The notes: generated by a model not told the origin, from the sequence alone. 12,782 nucleotides of DNA from an uncultured Collinsella sp. (GCA_902475825.1 CABSBA010000024.1:1-12782), one strand, 5' to 3'. Numbered from the stretch's first letter, positions 1 to 6,835 are shown. Program-made: numbers and translations.

Positions 1-959
1 GTTTTGGTGCAGCGGTCGATCTGGCGGGCACCGTGGTTTTGTCCCACAAAGGTGGTGCACGCCTGGCTAAAGCTGTTGAGCAGGTTGTAGCACACGTACT
101 CCAGGCTCATGGCGGCGCTCGATGCCGCCATGACCTCGGTGCCCAGGCTGTTGATGGCAGACTGGATGATGATGTTGGCGACGGCAAAGACGGCGCTTTG
201 GATGCCGGCGGGCAGGCCGATTTTGACGATGCGCTTGAGGGCGACGGGGTCGATAGCCAAGTCGCGTAGGGTAACGCGGACGACGGAGTCGGTCTTGAGC
301 AGGCGGATAAAGAGCGTGGCGGCGCTGACGGTGTAGGCGATGGCGGTGGCGATGGCGACGCCCGCGACACCCCAGTGGAGCACGGGGACAAAGATGAGGT
401 CCAGGCCAATATTGAGGACGGTGGACACGGCAAGCGCCTGCAGCGGCATGCGGGTGATGCCGACGGAGCGGAAGATCGCGGCCTCAAAGTTGTAAAGCAA
501 GATTGAGGGCATGCTGAGCAAAAAGACGCGTAGGTAGAGCGAAGCGAGCGGCATGGTTTCGGCGGGAACGTTGAGCGCGGCGAGCATGGGCTCGGCAAAG
601 ATCTCGCCCAGTGCGATGACGACAAAGCCCACGAGCGCCATTAAAATCGAGGTATGGACGGCGCGTTTGACCATGTTCTGATCGTTGCGGCCGATAGCGT
701 TGGCGATGACCACGTTGGAGCCAAGCGACATGCCAATAAACAGGTTGAGCATAAGACTGGTAAGCGGAACATTGGAGCCGACCGCCGCCATGGCGAGGGT
801 TCCCTGGTCGCCCGAGAAGTTACCGATGATGACCGTGGCGATGAGGTTCGACAGTTGCTCCAAGATGCTCGTGGCGGCCACAGGGAAGGCGAACAGGGGA
901 ACATTGCGCCACAGCGATCCGGTGGTCATGTCAATGTGCTTAGATACGGTGTCAGCCAT
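1..959 (-). CDS. MATE-family multidrug efflux transporter, N-terminal part (cut by left edge)
   Basis: Reading the minus strand from an ATG at 957-959 gives an uninterrupted frame of 319 codons to the left edge; the C-terminus lies outside the window. The protein starts MADTVSKHIDMTTGSLW and has long hydrophobic helices separated by short loops. Typical MATE patterns are visible: an N-terminal 'W.NVPLFAFPVAATSILEQ' helix, 'AAVGSN', 'GMSLGSNVVIANAIGR', a repeat-like second half with 'IVKIGLPAGIQSAVFAVAN', and 'QACTTFVGQNHGAR', which matches the conserved FVGQNxGA segment of NorM/DinF-type members. Family members are inner-membrane antiporters that export cationic drugs or metabolites using Na+ or H+; the substrate cannot be read from sequence. 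About 450 residues are usual, so roughly a third is missing. The SD is weak (GAGAG about 3-8 bases upstream). It is divergent from the RlmA-type gene. Confidence 0.9.
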   Translation of the reverse strand, partial: MADTVSKHIDMTTGSLWRNVPLFAFPVAATSILEQLSNLIATVIIGNFSGDQGTLAMAAVGSNVPLTSLMLNLFIGMSLGSNVVIANAIGRNDQNMVKRAVHTSILMALVGFVVIALGEIFAEPMLAALNVPAETMPLASLYLRVFLLSMPSILLYNFEAAIFRSVGITRMPLQALAVSTVLNIGLDLIFVPVLHWGVAGVAIATAIAYTVSAATLFIRLLKTDSVVRVTLRDLAIDPVALKRIVKIGLPAGIQSAVFAVANIIIQSAINSLGTEVMAASSAAMSLEYVCYNLLNSFSQACTTFVGQNHGARQIDRCTK

Positions 960-1022
960 ACGCTCTCAATCTCTAACATGCTCTTTTGTGCTTATTTGCG
1001 CAGACGATGATACTCCTAATCG

Positions 1023-1082
1023 CCTAGTCATTGGGGACGTTCTTAAACGACTAGTCATTCAAGAACGTCCCCAATGACTAGG
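1023..1082. repeat. 60-bp near-perfect palindrome, REP/MITE-like
   Basis: The outer 22-bp arms, 1023-1044 and 1061-1082, are exact reverse complements, each containing GGGGACGTTCTT or its complement. The inner 16 bases continue the symmetry except for two mispairs (1045/1060 and 1048/1057), centred on an ACTAGT hexamer. It lies between two divergent genes (MATE and RlmA types), so it cannot be the terminator of either. That position and the GGGGAC core suggest a dispersed palindromic repeat of the REP/MITE kind. The family assignment is inference. Confidence 0.75.
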
Positions 1083-1137
1083 TGGGGAAGGCGTGCGACA
1101 ATGGTGTTCGTTGTGTTGTTCGCGCTAAGGAGTTGCC

Positions 1138-1953
1138 ATGTTGTTGTGTCCCGTTTGCCATGAGCCGTTGGCGGACAATGAGCGCGGTGCTGCATGCGCG
1201 GGCGGACACCGGTTTGACCGTGCGCGCGAGGGCTATCTATATCTACTGCGCTCGTCCAAGAGCGGCGACTCCATGGGCGATCCCAAGTCGCAGGCACGCA
1301 GCCGTCGTGACTTTTTGAACCGCGGTTACTACGCGCCGTTGTGCGATGCGATGGTCGAGCTGGTGCGCGAGCAGGTGTCTGGGCGTGCTGCGTCTACGAA
1401 CGGCCCCATGACGCTGCTCGATATTTGCTGCGGCGAGGGCTACTACACCAGTGCCATGGGCGCGGTGCCGGGCGTGGATGCTTACGGTTTCGACTTGGGC
1501 AAAGAGATGGTGCGCCTTGCCGCCAAGCGCGGCGATGCGACCTACTTCGTGGCCAACATGAAGGACATCCCCGTGGCCGATGGCGCCTTCGATATGGTGA
1601 CCGAGCTCTTCGCTCCCTTTAACGAGCGTGAGTTTGCCCGCGTGCTGGCGCCCGAGGGCTCGCTCTACACCGTGGTGCCGGGCGCCCGTCATCTGTTTGG
1701 GCTTAAAGAGGTGCTCTACGACACACCGTACCTTAACGATGAAAAGCTGCCGAAGACTACCGAGCTCGAGTTGGTCGGAACGCAGCGGGTATCTGCGAAT
1801 ATTACGCTCCAGACCCAGGCCGACATCGAGGCGGTGTTCCAGATGACGCCGTACTACTACCGCACACGCCCTGCCGACAAAGAGCGCCTGGCAAATTTGA
1901 ACACGCTCCAGACCGATATCGACTTCATCATCGCCGAGTACCGCCACTGCTAA
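1138..1953 (+). CDS. rlmA: 23S rRNA (guanine-N1)-methyltransferase, RlmA type
   Basis: 271 aa. RlmA proteins transfer a methyl group from SAM to N1 of a guanine in hairpin 35 of 23S rRNA (G745 in RlmA(I) of Gram-negatives, G748 in RlmA(II)/TlrB of Gram-positives, where it affects mycinosyl macrolide binding). Visible features: an N-terminal zinc finger of the family pattern (C4, C7, C20, H24) followed by 'FDRAREGYLYLL', the family's 'GD...ARR.FL..G.Y.PL' segment around 48-68, SAM motif I 'LLDICCGEGYYT' at 93-104, and the acidic motif 'GFDLGKEMV' at 117-125. C97 replaces the commoner glycine of D-I-G-C-G-E-G. The C-terminal 'FQMTPYYYRTRP' also matches the family. Length is normal (about 270). 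The ATG follows AAGGAG at 1127-1132 with a 5-base spacer. Which guanine is methylated cannot be told from sequence. Confidence 0.9.
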   Translation: MLLCPVCHEPLADNERGAACAGGHRFDRAREGYLYLLRSSKSGDSMGDPKSQARSRRDFLNRGYYAPLCDAMVELVREQVSGRAASTNGPMTLLDICCGEGYYTSAMGAVPGVDAYGFDLGKEMVRLAAKRGDATYFVANMKDIPVADGAFDMVTELFAPFNEREFARVLAPEGSLYTVVPGARHLFGLKEVLYDTPYLNDEKLPKTTELELVGTQRVSANITLQTQADIEAVFQMTPYYYRTRPADKERLANLNTLQTDIDFIIAEYRHC

Positions 1954-1987
1954 CCTACCAAAAAGGGACAGGTTTATTTTGGCAGGT
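1953..1987. repeat. Hairpin repeat with GGGACAG loop at the end of the RlmA-type gene
   Basis: ACCTACCAAAA (1953-1963, beginning on the last base of the stop codon) pairs with TTTTGGCAGGT (1977-1987) with one G-U-type mispair; the loop holds GGGACAGG. Similar GGG(G)(A)CAG hairpins occur at 6835-6856 and 10556-10590, each just after a gene. It may aid termination, but no clean T-run follows directly. Confidence 0.5.
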
Positions 1988-2004
1988 TTTATCTGGGCAA
2001 ACGC

Positions 2005-2040
2005 AAAGGGCCGACCGCGGAGATGCGCGATCGGCCCTTT
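2005..2040 (+). terminator. Rho-independent terminator between convergent genes
   Basis: AAAGGGCCGA at 2005-2014 is an exact inverted copy of TCGGCCCTTT at 2031-2040, with a 16-base loop and a T-run continuing to 2042 on the plus strand. It lies between the plus-strand RlmA-type gene and the minus-strand membrane protein gene; on the minus strand the run of T is only three bases, so it fits the RlmA-type transcript best. Confidence 0.8.
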
Positions 2041-2078
2041 TTAGTTGCTTGGCTGCAGAGGTTATGAGAAGCGAGCGC

Positions 2079-2480
2079 TTACAGGCGGTCCTTGTTCTCG
2101 GCCTTAACGGCGTGTGCCTGCTGAACAAAGAACAGGTCGTACACCACGATGACAAAGGCGACGATATTGACGGCGCTGCCGCCGAGCGCGGGAAGCGTGA
2201 GCGCGGCCTGCGCAATCGTGGCGATTGCGGCAACGATGCCGAGCTTAAACGCAGCATCCACCTGCGAAGGCTTGTTGGCGCCCTTGATGCCCGCAACACC
2301 TGCGGCGAGATCGATGAGGCCCTTGGCGACCAGCACGACCGCGGCGAGCATGGCGTTCGACCCGTACGTGGAATCGAGGTTGCCACTGGCGATACCGACG
2401 CCGGCGATGACGAGGCTGGCGATGCCCAAAACAATGTAGACGAGGGCAAGGATTTTGAGAGTCTTACGAGCGGAGCTCAT
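2079..2480 (-). CDS. Small four-helix membrane protein of unknown function
   Basis: 133 aa from the ATG at 2478-2480, chosen because AAGGA lies six bases upstream of it on the minus strand; an in-frame ATG at 2547-2549 has no SD and would add a non-hydrophobic stretch. About four hydrophobic segments are visible: 'ILALVYIVLGIASLVIAGVG' (about 10-29), 'AMLAAVVLVAKGLIDLAAGVAG' (about 42-63), 'LGIVAAIATIAQAALTL' (about 79-95) and 'VNIVAFVIVVYDLFFV' (about 103-118), ending in a charged tail 'KAENKDRL'. Small Ala/Gly/Val-rich proteins of this shape are common in Actinobacteria, but I do not recognise a named family or function. It is convergent with the RlmA-type gene and divergent from the 47-aa protein gene. 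Confidence 0.8.
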   Translation of the reverse strand: MSSARKTLKILALVYIVLGIASLVIAGVGIASGNLDSTYGSNAMLAAVVLVAKGLIDLAAGVAGIKGANKPSQVDAAFKLGIVAAIATIAQAALTLPALGGSAVNIVAFVIVVYDLFFVQQAHAVKAENKDRL

Positions 2481-2708
2481 GGCTGGTCCTTTCGATACGA
2501 GTACGTCAACCTGGCGCACCCCATGTGCTGCACATATGGTGAAGCACATTGTAGTTCAACGGGGCGATGCATGCGTTTGAAAGCGTCTCTTGCCTGTACG
2601 GTCCAACCTTTCAAAAAGGAAAGCCAGCTGTAAGGCAAATCGATGGCAGCCCATGTGCGGCGCTGCGATGATGAGGTCGTAACAAGGAGCCGGTCTCAAG
2701 GAGGAGTC
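2481..2708. other. 228-base divergent intergenic region
   Basis: This should hold the promoters of the minus-strand membrane protein and the plus-strand small protein. TACAAT on the minus strand (plus 2548-2553) is a reasonable -10 but has no good -35 at normal distance. At 2676-2692 there is a short resemblance to the 3' end of 16S rRNA (see findings). I see no further gene. Confidence 0.4.
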
Positions 2709-2852
2709 ATGATGTACGGAACAGGGCAAGTGCGTGAGCCGCGGTCGTTGGGAAGGCGCATGGGCGATTCCGTGATCGCAGCCGTGTGCACGGGATTGAT
2801 GGCGGTACTTTGCATTGCGATGCTGTGGGCCATGTCGCATGTGGGACAATAG
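2709..2852 (+). CDS. 47-aa single-pass membrane miniprotein
   Basis: The ATG at 2709 is preceded by AAGGAGGAG at 2698-2706, one of the strongest ribosome binding sites in the window. The product has a basic N-terminal half (MMYGTGQVREPRSLGRRMGD) and one hydrophobic helix 'VIAAVCTGLMAVLCIAMLWAM' (about 22-42), then SHVGQ and a TAG stop. A basic-in, helix, short-tail layout predicts a cytoplasmic N-terminus. A longer in-frame reading from 2643 exists but starts without an SD. No named family is recognised. It is 63 bases upstream of the RsmJ-type gene on the same strand and may be co-transcribed with it. Confidence 0.65.
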   Translation: MMYGTGQVREPRSLGRRMGDSVIAAVCTGLMAVLCIAMLWAMSHVGQ

Positions 2853-2915
2853 CGGACGGTTGGGTGCCGACATAAACGGCGCTCACGTATTCGTTTTGCT
2901 TGTTAAGGAGTACCC

Positions 2916-3620
2916 ATGGGCGTCGTCGATCCCTTTTCTGTTGCTCGGACCGCGGGGCTTGAGCTGACCGGGACGTCCGAGGGCCTCACGCTCACCGACG
3001 GCACGATGGAGCTGCGTGCCGATTTTACTCGCATGCTTCCACGGCTCAAGCAGGGCCGTCTGCAGCAAGAGCTGCTGGTAAAGGCTGCGCGCGCAAAAGG
3101 CATCGAGAGCCCATGGGCAATTGACGCCACGGCAGGCTTTGGCGAGGATTCGCTGCTGCTGGCTGCCGCGGGCTTTACCGTCGATTTGTATGAACAGGAT
3201 TGCGTGATTGCGGCGCTCCTCAAGGATGCCTTGGATCGCGCGGCAGATGATCCGGCGCTTGCGGTTGCCGTGTTGCGTATGCGCTTACATGCGGGCGAGG
3301 ACAGCATTGCTGGCCTCCGCCATACAGCTGAGCTGATCGGGCAGGGCGAGCTTGCCGCTCCCGACGTGGTGTATCTGGACCCCATGTTTCCCGAGCGCAC
3401 CAAGAGCGCGGCGGTGAAAAAGAAGTTCCAACTCTTGCACCATCTGGAGCAGCCGTGCGCCGATGAGGAGACGCTGGTCGAAGCTGCGCTTGCGGCGCGC
3501 CCGCGCAAGGTCGTTATCAAGCGGCCGGTGAAGGGGCCGCTGCTTGCCGGCGTTAAGCCGAGCTATCAACTTGCGGGCAAGGCCGTTCGCTACGATGTGT
3601 TGGTGCCGCCGCGCCCGTAG
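2916..3620 (+). CDS. rsmJ: 16S rRNA (guanine-N2)-methyltransferase, RsmJ type
   Basis: 234 aa. RsmJ (YhiQ) methylates N2 of G1516 in 16S rRNA using SAM. Diagnostic segments are all present: an N-terminal 'LELRADF' and 'RRL.QELLVKAARAKG'-like stretch, SAM motif I 'IDATAGFGEDSLLLAAAG' (69-86), the acidic loop 'VDLYEQDCVIAALLKDAL' (89-106), the catalytic-type motif 'VVYLDPMFPERTKSAAVKKK' (151-170; DPMFP at 155-159), and 'RKVVIKRP' (197-204), matching E. coli RsmJ 'RVVVKRP'. Length is close to the usual 250. The ATG follows AAGGAG at 2905-2910 with a 5-base spacer. RsmJ is better known from Proteobacteria, so the exact target base in this lineage is inferred. Confidence 0.85.
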   Translation: MGVVDPFSVARTAGLELTGTSEGLTLTDGTMELRADFTRMLPRLKQGRLQQELLVKAARAKGIESPWAIDATAGFGEDSLLLAAAGFTVDLYEQDCVIAALLKDALDRAADDPALAVAVLRMRLHAGEDSIAGLRHTAELIGQGELAAPDVVYLDPMFPERTKSAAVKKKFQLLHHLEQPCADEETLVEAALAARPRKVVIKRPVKGPLLAGVKPSYQLAGKAVRYDVLVPPRP

Positions 3621-3668
3621 CTTGCGTGCGATGGCTGGCGCTCCGTCAATGCCGTGCCGATGCGGCGC

Positions 3669-3965
3669 CTATTTCCAAGGGTGCGACGTCAAGTGCCAGC
3701 CGCCGCAGTATTCGCATTTGTAGCAGGCCAGCCCGCGGCGTCCGCGGTTTTCGCAGTCGGCCATAACTGCCTCGGCCTCGGCGCGCGTGTCGTAACGGTT
3801 TTTGCGCTCGCACGATTTGTAGCGCCAGGCTTCATCGCGCTCGGCGTCCAGGGCGTCGCGGCGCTCGTCCTCGCGTGCAAACAGGTCGCTCATATCGCCG
3901 CCGGTAGCAGCGCTCAAAAACTCGCTTTTGGCCTTTGACCAGGCGGCTCGCTTTTTGCTTCCCAT
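3669..3965 (-). CDS. Small cysteine-rich (putative zinc-ribbon) protein
   Basis: 98 aa from the ATG at 3963-3965; an upstream in-frame TTG at 3986 has no SD, while AAGGG lies about ten bases before the ATG. The N-terminal half is highly charged and helical ('LFAREDERRDALDAERDEAWRY'). The C-terminal half has 'SCERKNRYDTRAEAEAVMADCENRG' followed by 'LACYKCEYCGGWHLTSHP', with cysteines at 52, 71, 81, 84 and 87 and histidine 91. A basic 'K.RY.T..EAE' segment followed by 'Y.C.YCGGWHLTS' is a pattern seen in small actinobacterial and phage-borne proteins, and the CxxC-x3-H cluster suggests metal or nucleic-acid binding. The function is unknown. It is divergent from the GNAT gene across a palindromic site. 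Confidence 0.75.
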   Translation of the reverse strand: MGSKKRAAWSKAKSEFLSAATGGDMSDLFAREDERRDALDAERDEAWRYKSCERKNRYDTRAEAEAVMADCENRGRRGLACYKCEYCGGWHLTSHPWK

Positions 3966-3989
3966 CTGCTTCGCGCCCTTCTCCAAACG

Positions 3990-4021
3990 TTGGTATCATT
4001 GCTCAATCAAAGTGATACCAA
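3990..4021. promoter_or_regulatory. Palindromic operator-like site between divergent genes
   Basis: TTGGTATCA (3990-3998) and TGATACCAA (4013-4021) are exact reverse complements separated by 14 bases. The site lies in the short divergent region between the cysteine-rich protein gene (start 3965, minus) and the GNAT gene (start about 4043, plus), where it would overlap both promoters. Two half-sites with centres 23 bp apart suit a dimeric regulator. The regulator is unknown. Confidence 0.5.
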
Positions 4022-4042
4022 TAAACGTGAGGTCGCCGCGTG

Positions 4043-4531
4043 ATGATCAGAAAAACCCTCGATACCGACATTCCCGCCGTCATGGCCATCTATGACGCGG
4101 CCCGCGCCTTTATGCGCGCACATGGCAACACGACGCAGTGGCCCGAGGGCACGCCTTCGGGCGAGCAGCTGGCTGCCGATATCGCCGCCGGTGGCAGCTA
4201 TGTGTGCGAGGAAGACGGACGCGTGGTGGCGACGTTTGCCTTTCTGCCGGGGCCGGACAGTTCCTACGATGTGATCGAGGGCGGCCAGTGGCGCAGCGAC
4301 GCCCCGTATGCTGTGCTGCACCGTGTGGCGTCCGATGGCACCGCGCACGGTATCGCGGCTGCGATGTTTGCCTTTGCCAAGGAACGCGCCGATCACCTGC
4401 GCATCGACACGCATCAGGACAACCTGCCCATGCAGGGAGCCATCGCCAAGGCCGGGTTTAAGCGCGCCGGTATCGTATATGTGTCGGACGGTACGCCGCG
4501 CGTCGCGTTTGATTGGCTGCGCGAGGCATAA
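4043..4531 (+). CDS. GNAT-family N-acetyltransferase
   Basis: 162 aa from ATG 4043; a GTG immediately before it (4040) is an equally possible start, with GAGG at 4029-4032 seven bases from the GTG and ten from the ATG. The fold pattern is that of GNAT enzymes, which use acetyl-CoA to acetylate an amine: N-terminal 'MIRKTLDTDIPAVMAIYDAAR', a central strand pair 'YVCEEDGRVVATFAFLPGPD', motif A 'VLHRVASDGTAHGIAAAMFAFAKE', where 'SDGTAHGIA' takes the place of the usual R/QxxGxG/A acetyl-CoA loop, and motif B 'LRIDTHQDNLPMQGAIAKAGFKRAGIVY'. The divergent 'D-G-T-A-H-G' loop recurs in a subset of Gram-positive GNATs. The substrate cannot be read from sequence. A strong hairpin lies just downstream. 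Confidence 0.88.
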   Translation: MIRKTLDTDIPAVMAIYDAARAFMRAHGNTTQWPEGTPSGEQLAADIAAGGSYVCEEDGRVVATFAFLPGPDSSYDVIEGGQWRSDAPYAVLHRVASDGTAHGIAAAMFAFAKERADHLRIDTHQDNLPMQGAIAKAGFKRAGIVYVSDGTPRVAFDWLREA

Positions 4532-4549
4532 AGGCCGAGCCACATACCA

Positions 4550-4597
4550 GCGTTTTACCAAAAATGGCCCCGAGTGGGGCCATTTTTGGTAAAACGC
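4550..4597. terminator. Perfect 22-bp stem with 4-base loop; bidirectional terminator or repeat
   Basis: Arms 4550-4571 and 4576-4597 are exact reverse complements around the loop GAGT; the stem tip is GGCCCC/GGGGCC flanked by an A-run and a T-run (CCAAAAATGG / CCATTTTTGG). It starts 19 bases after the GNAT stop codon, which fits termination. The stem is much longer than a terminator needs, so it may also be a dispersed palindromic repeat. Confidence 0.7.
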
Positions 4598-4831
4598 GTT
4601 GTTGTGGGGCTCGCGTTGTTATCGCCCCAGATGAGCCCAGGCAGACAAAAAGGGGAGGTGCCGGCTTTCGCAAGGCGCGAACCTACGAAAATCGCCGCGC
4701 GGCAACGCGGGGCGATGAGCTCGGTCGGGGGATAGGGCTCGCTTCGCCCGCCGGCCCGTACATTGTATCATCCAGTGTGGAACGAGGATGCCCGTTGCCG
4801 CGTGCGATGGGCTTGCAATAAGAGGAGAGCC
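4598..4831. other. Leader region of the Tet(M)-like gene
   Basis: No gene is supported here. A hairpin with arms ATCGCC (4691-4696) and GGCGAT (4711-4716), plus inner CG-rich pairing, lies about 115 bases before the start codon. TATCAT at 4766-4771 could serve as -10, but the matching -35 (TTCGCC, 4743-4748) is poor. Relatives of the downstream gene are often controlled by leader attenuation; nothing here proves that. Confidence 0.35.
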
Positions 4832-6835
4832 ATGTCGAAGCAAGCGGTCGTTGGAATCTTGGCGCATGTCGATGCCGGCAAGACCACGCTGGCCGAGGCC
4901 ATGTTGTTCAACGCGGGTCGCATTCGCAAGCGCGGCCGCGTGGACGATGGCGATTCGCATCTGGACACGAACGCGATCGAGCGTGAGCGTGGCATTACGA
5001 TCTTCTCGTCGCAGGCCGTGCTCGACCATGGCGATACCCACGTCATGCTCGTGGATGCACCGGGGCATGTCGATTTTTCGGCCGAGGCGGAGCGCACATT
5101 GCGCGCGCTGGACTACGCGATTTTAGTTGTGGGCGCCAACGACGGCGTGCAGGGGCACACCGAAACCCTGTGGCGCCTGCTTGCGCGCTATGACATCCCG
5201 ACGTTCATCTATATCAATAAAATCGATTTGGAGAATCCCGGCCGCGATGTTTTGCTGGCACAACTTGGGCAACGTTTCTCCGAGGGCTGCTTGGATGCCA
5301 GCGAACTGCTGGCGGGCGGGGCCGTTCAGGAGGACGCTGCCGCGTTAGACGAAGAAGCGCTCGAGGAGTTTCTTGAGGCGGGCGAGCTTTCTGTCGCAAC
5401 GCTGTCGCGCATGGTTGCCGAGCGCAAACTCTTTCCCTGCTTTGCCGGGTCGGCGCTCAAGGACCAAGGCGTGGACGAGCTGCTAGATGGCATATGCGCG
5501 CTGATGCGCGAACAGGCATGGCGCCCGGAGTTTGCCGCGCGCGTCTATCGTGTCAGCCGCGGGGATCGCGGCGAGCGCTTGGCTTGGGTTAAAGTGACCG
5601 GCGGCACGCTGCATGCCAAGCAGATGATTGACGGACGTTCCGGCGCCGAGGCATGGGAGCAGAAGGTCGATCAGGTACGCATCTATAACGGCGAAAAGTA
5701 TGAGCTTGCTCAAGAAGTTGCTGCTGGCGGTATTTGTGCTGTGACGGGTCTTGCGCATGTTCGCCCAGGGGACGCCCTGGGCGCGGAGCCCGCGGGCGAT
5801 GCGCCCGTCATTGCGCCGGTCCTCACCTATACGGTGCTTCCGGGCGAACACGATGTCCATGCGGTGTTCAAAGCGTTGACTGAGCTGGCGGACGAAGATC
5901 CCATGCTCGGCGTAAGCTGGAATACGCATCTAGAGCAGATTCATTTGCAGTTGATGGGCGCTGTGCAACTCGAGGTCGTGCAGCGGGTGTTGGCCGATCG
6001 TTTTGGCCTTTCGGTTGCGTTTGAGTCTGGCGGCATTCTCTATAAGGAGACTATTTCGCAGCCGGTCGAGGGCGTGGGCCACTTTGAGCCGCTGCGCCAC
6101 TATGCCGAGGTGCATCTGCGCCTGGAGCCGTTGGCAGCGGGTTCGGGCGTGCAGTTTGGCACCGTGACCTCGACCGACGAGCTCGATCTTAACTGGCAGC
6201 GTTTGGCGCTCACCAACGCCATGGAGCGCGACCACCTGGGCGTGCTGACTGGCTCGCCCATCACCGATGTGCGCATTACACTCACGGGCGGCCGCGCGCA
6301 TGCCAAGCACACCGAGGGCGGTGATTTTCGCCAGGCCACGTACCGCGCGATTCGCCAGGGGCTCATGCAGGCGCGTGAGGCCGGCGCGGCGGTGCTGTTG
6401 GAGCCGTGGTATCGCTTTGAGCTCGAGGTGCCGGGGGAGTGCGTGGGCCGGGCGCTCTCGGATGTCACGCGCATGGGTGCCGAGTACGAGCCGCCGACGA
6501 TGGCGGGGGACCGGGCGAAGATTGTGGGTCGCGTGCCGGCATCCGAGGTGCAGGATTATGCGCTGGAGGTGGCTGCCTACACGAGTGGTCGCGGGCATCT
6601 GTACCTGGAGTTCGCCGGCTATGCGGCTTGCCATGATGCCGAGCACGTAATCGAGACGGCCGCCTATGAGCCCGAGGCCGATCTGCCCAACACGCCCGAC
6701 TCGGTCTTTTGCTCTCACGGCGCCGGTTACACGGTCAAATGGTACGACGTACCCGCCGCGGCACACGTAAAGGTCGATCCCGCCACCTTCCGCCCCTGGC
6801 GTGCAGCAGACGCGGAGTTTTTCGGCCACATGTGA
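4832..6835 (+). CDS. Tet(M)-like ribosomal-protection / EF-G-related translational GTPase
   Basis: 667 aa from ATG 4832, preceded by AGGAG at 4823-4827; an in-frame extension to a TTG at 4763 has no SD. The GTPase motifs are intact: G1 'AHVDAGKT' (11-18), G2 'RGIT' (53-56), G3 'DAPGH' (75-79; DTPGH is commoner), G4 'NKID' (129-132) and a G5-like 'GSALKD' (206-211). The start 'VVGILAHVDAGKTTLAEAMLFNAGRI...G.VD.GD...D....ERERGITI' resembles Tet(M)/Tet(O) more than housekeeping EF-G, and the length is near Tet(M) (639 aa). Later segments follow the domain II-V order, for example 'MLGVSWNTHLEQIHLQLMGAVQLEVVQRVLADRF', 'GILYKETISQPVEGVGHFEP' and the C-terminal 'RGHLYLEFAGYAACH'. Tet(M)-type proteins displace tetracycline from the ribosome by GTP hydrolysis. 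Base composition matches the neighbours, so this looks like a resident chromosomal paralogue; whether it confers resistance is unknown. Confidence 0.85.
   Translation: MSKQAVVGILAHVDAGKTTLAEAMLFNAGRIRKRGRVDDGDSHLDTNAIERERGITIFSSQAVLDHGDTHVMLVDAPGHVDFSAEAERTLRALDYAILVVGANDGVQGHTETLWRLLARYDIPTFIYINKIDLENPGRDVLLAQLGQRFSEGCLDASELLAGGAVQEDAAALDEEALEEFLEAGELSVATLSRMVAERKLFPCFAGSALKDQGVDELLDGICALMREQAWRPEFAARVYRVSRGDRGERLAWVKVTGGTLHAKQMIDGRSGAEAWEQKVDQVRIYNGEKYELAQEVAAGGICAVTGLAHVRPGDALGAEPAGDAPVIAPVLTYTVLPGEHDVHAVFKALTELADEDPMLGVSWNTHLEQIHLQLMGAVQLEVVQRVLADRFGLSVAFESGGILYKETISQPVEGVGHFEPLRHYAEVHLRLEPLAAGSGVQFGTVTSTDELDLNWQRLALTNAMERDHLGVLTGSPITDVRITLTGGRAHAKHTEGGDFRQATYRAIRQGLMQAREAGAAVLLEPWYRFELEVPGECVGRALSDVTRMGAEYEPPTMAGDRAKIVGRVPASEVQDYALEVAAYTSGRGHLYLEFAGYAACHDAEHVIETAAYEPEADLPNTPDSVFCSHGAGYTVKWYDVPAAAHVKVDPATFRPWRAADAEFFGHM

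Noticed and set aside
4598..4831. Possible tRNA or structured RNA in the 300-base gap before the Tet(M)-like gene.
   Set aside because: No T-arm, anticodon arm or acceptor pairing could be found; only a local CG-rich hairpin at 4691-4716.
5763..5782. Perfect 8-bp inverted repeat with 4-base loop inside the Tet(M)-like gene (GCCCAGGG / CCCTGGGC).
   Set aside because: It lies in uninterrupted coding sequence of GC-rich DNA and encodes ordinary residues (RPGDALGA); no sign of a regulatory role.
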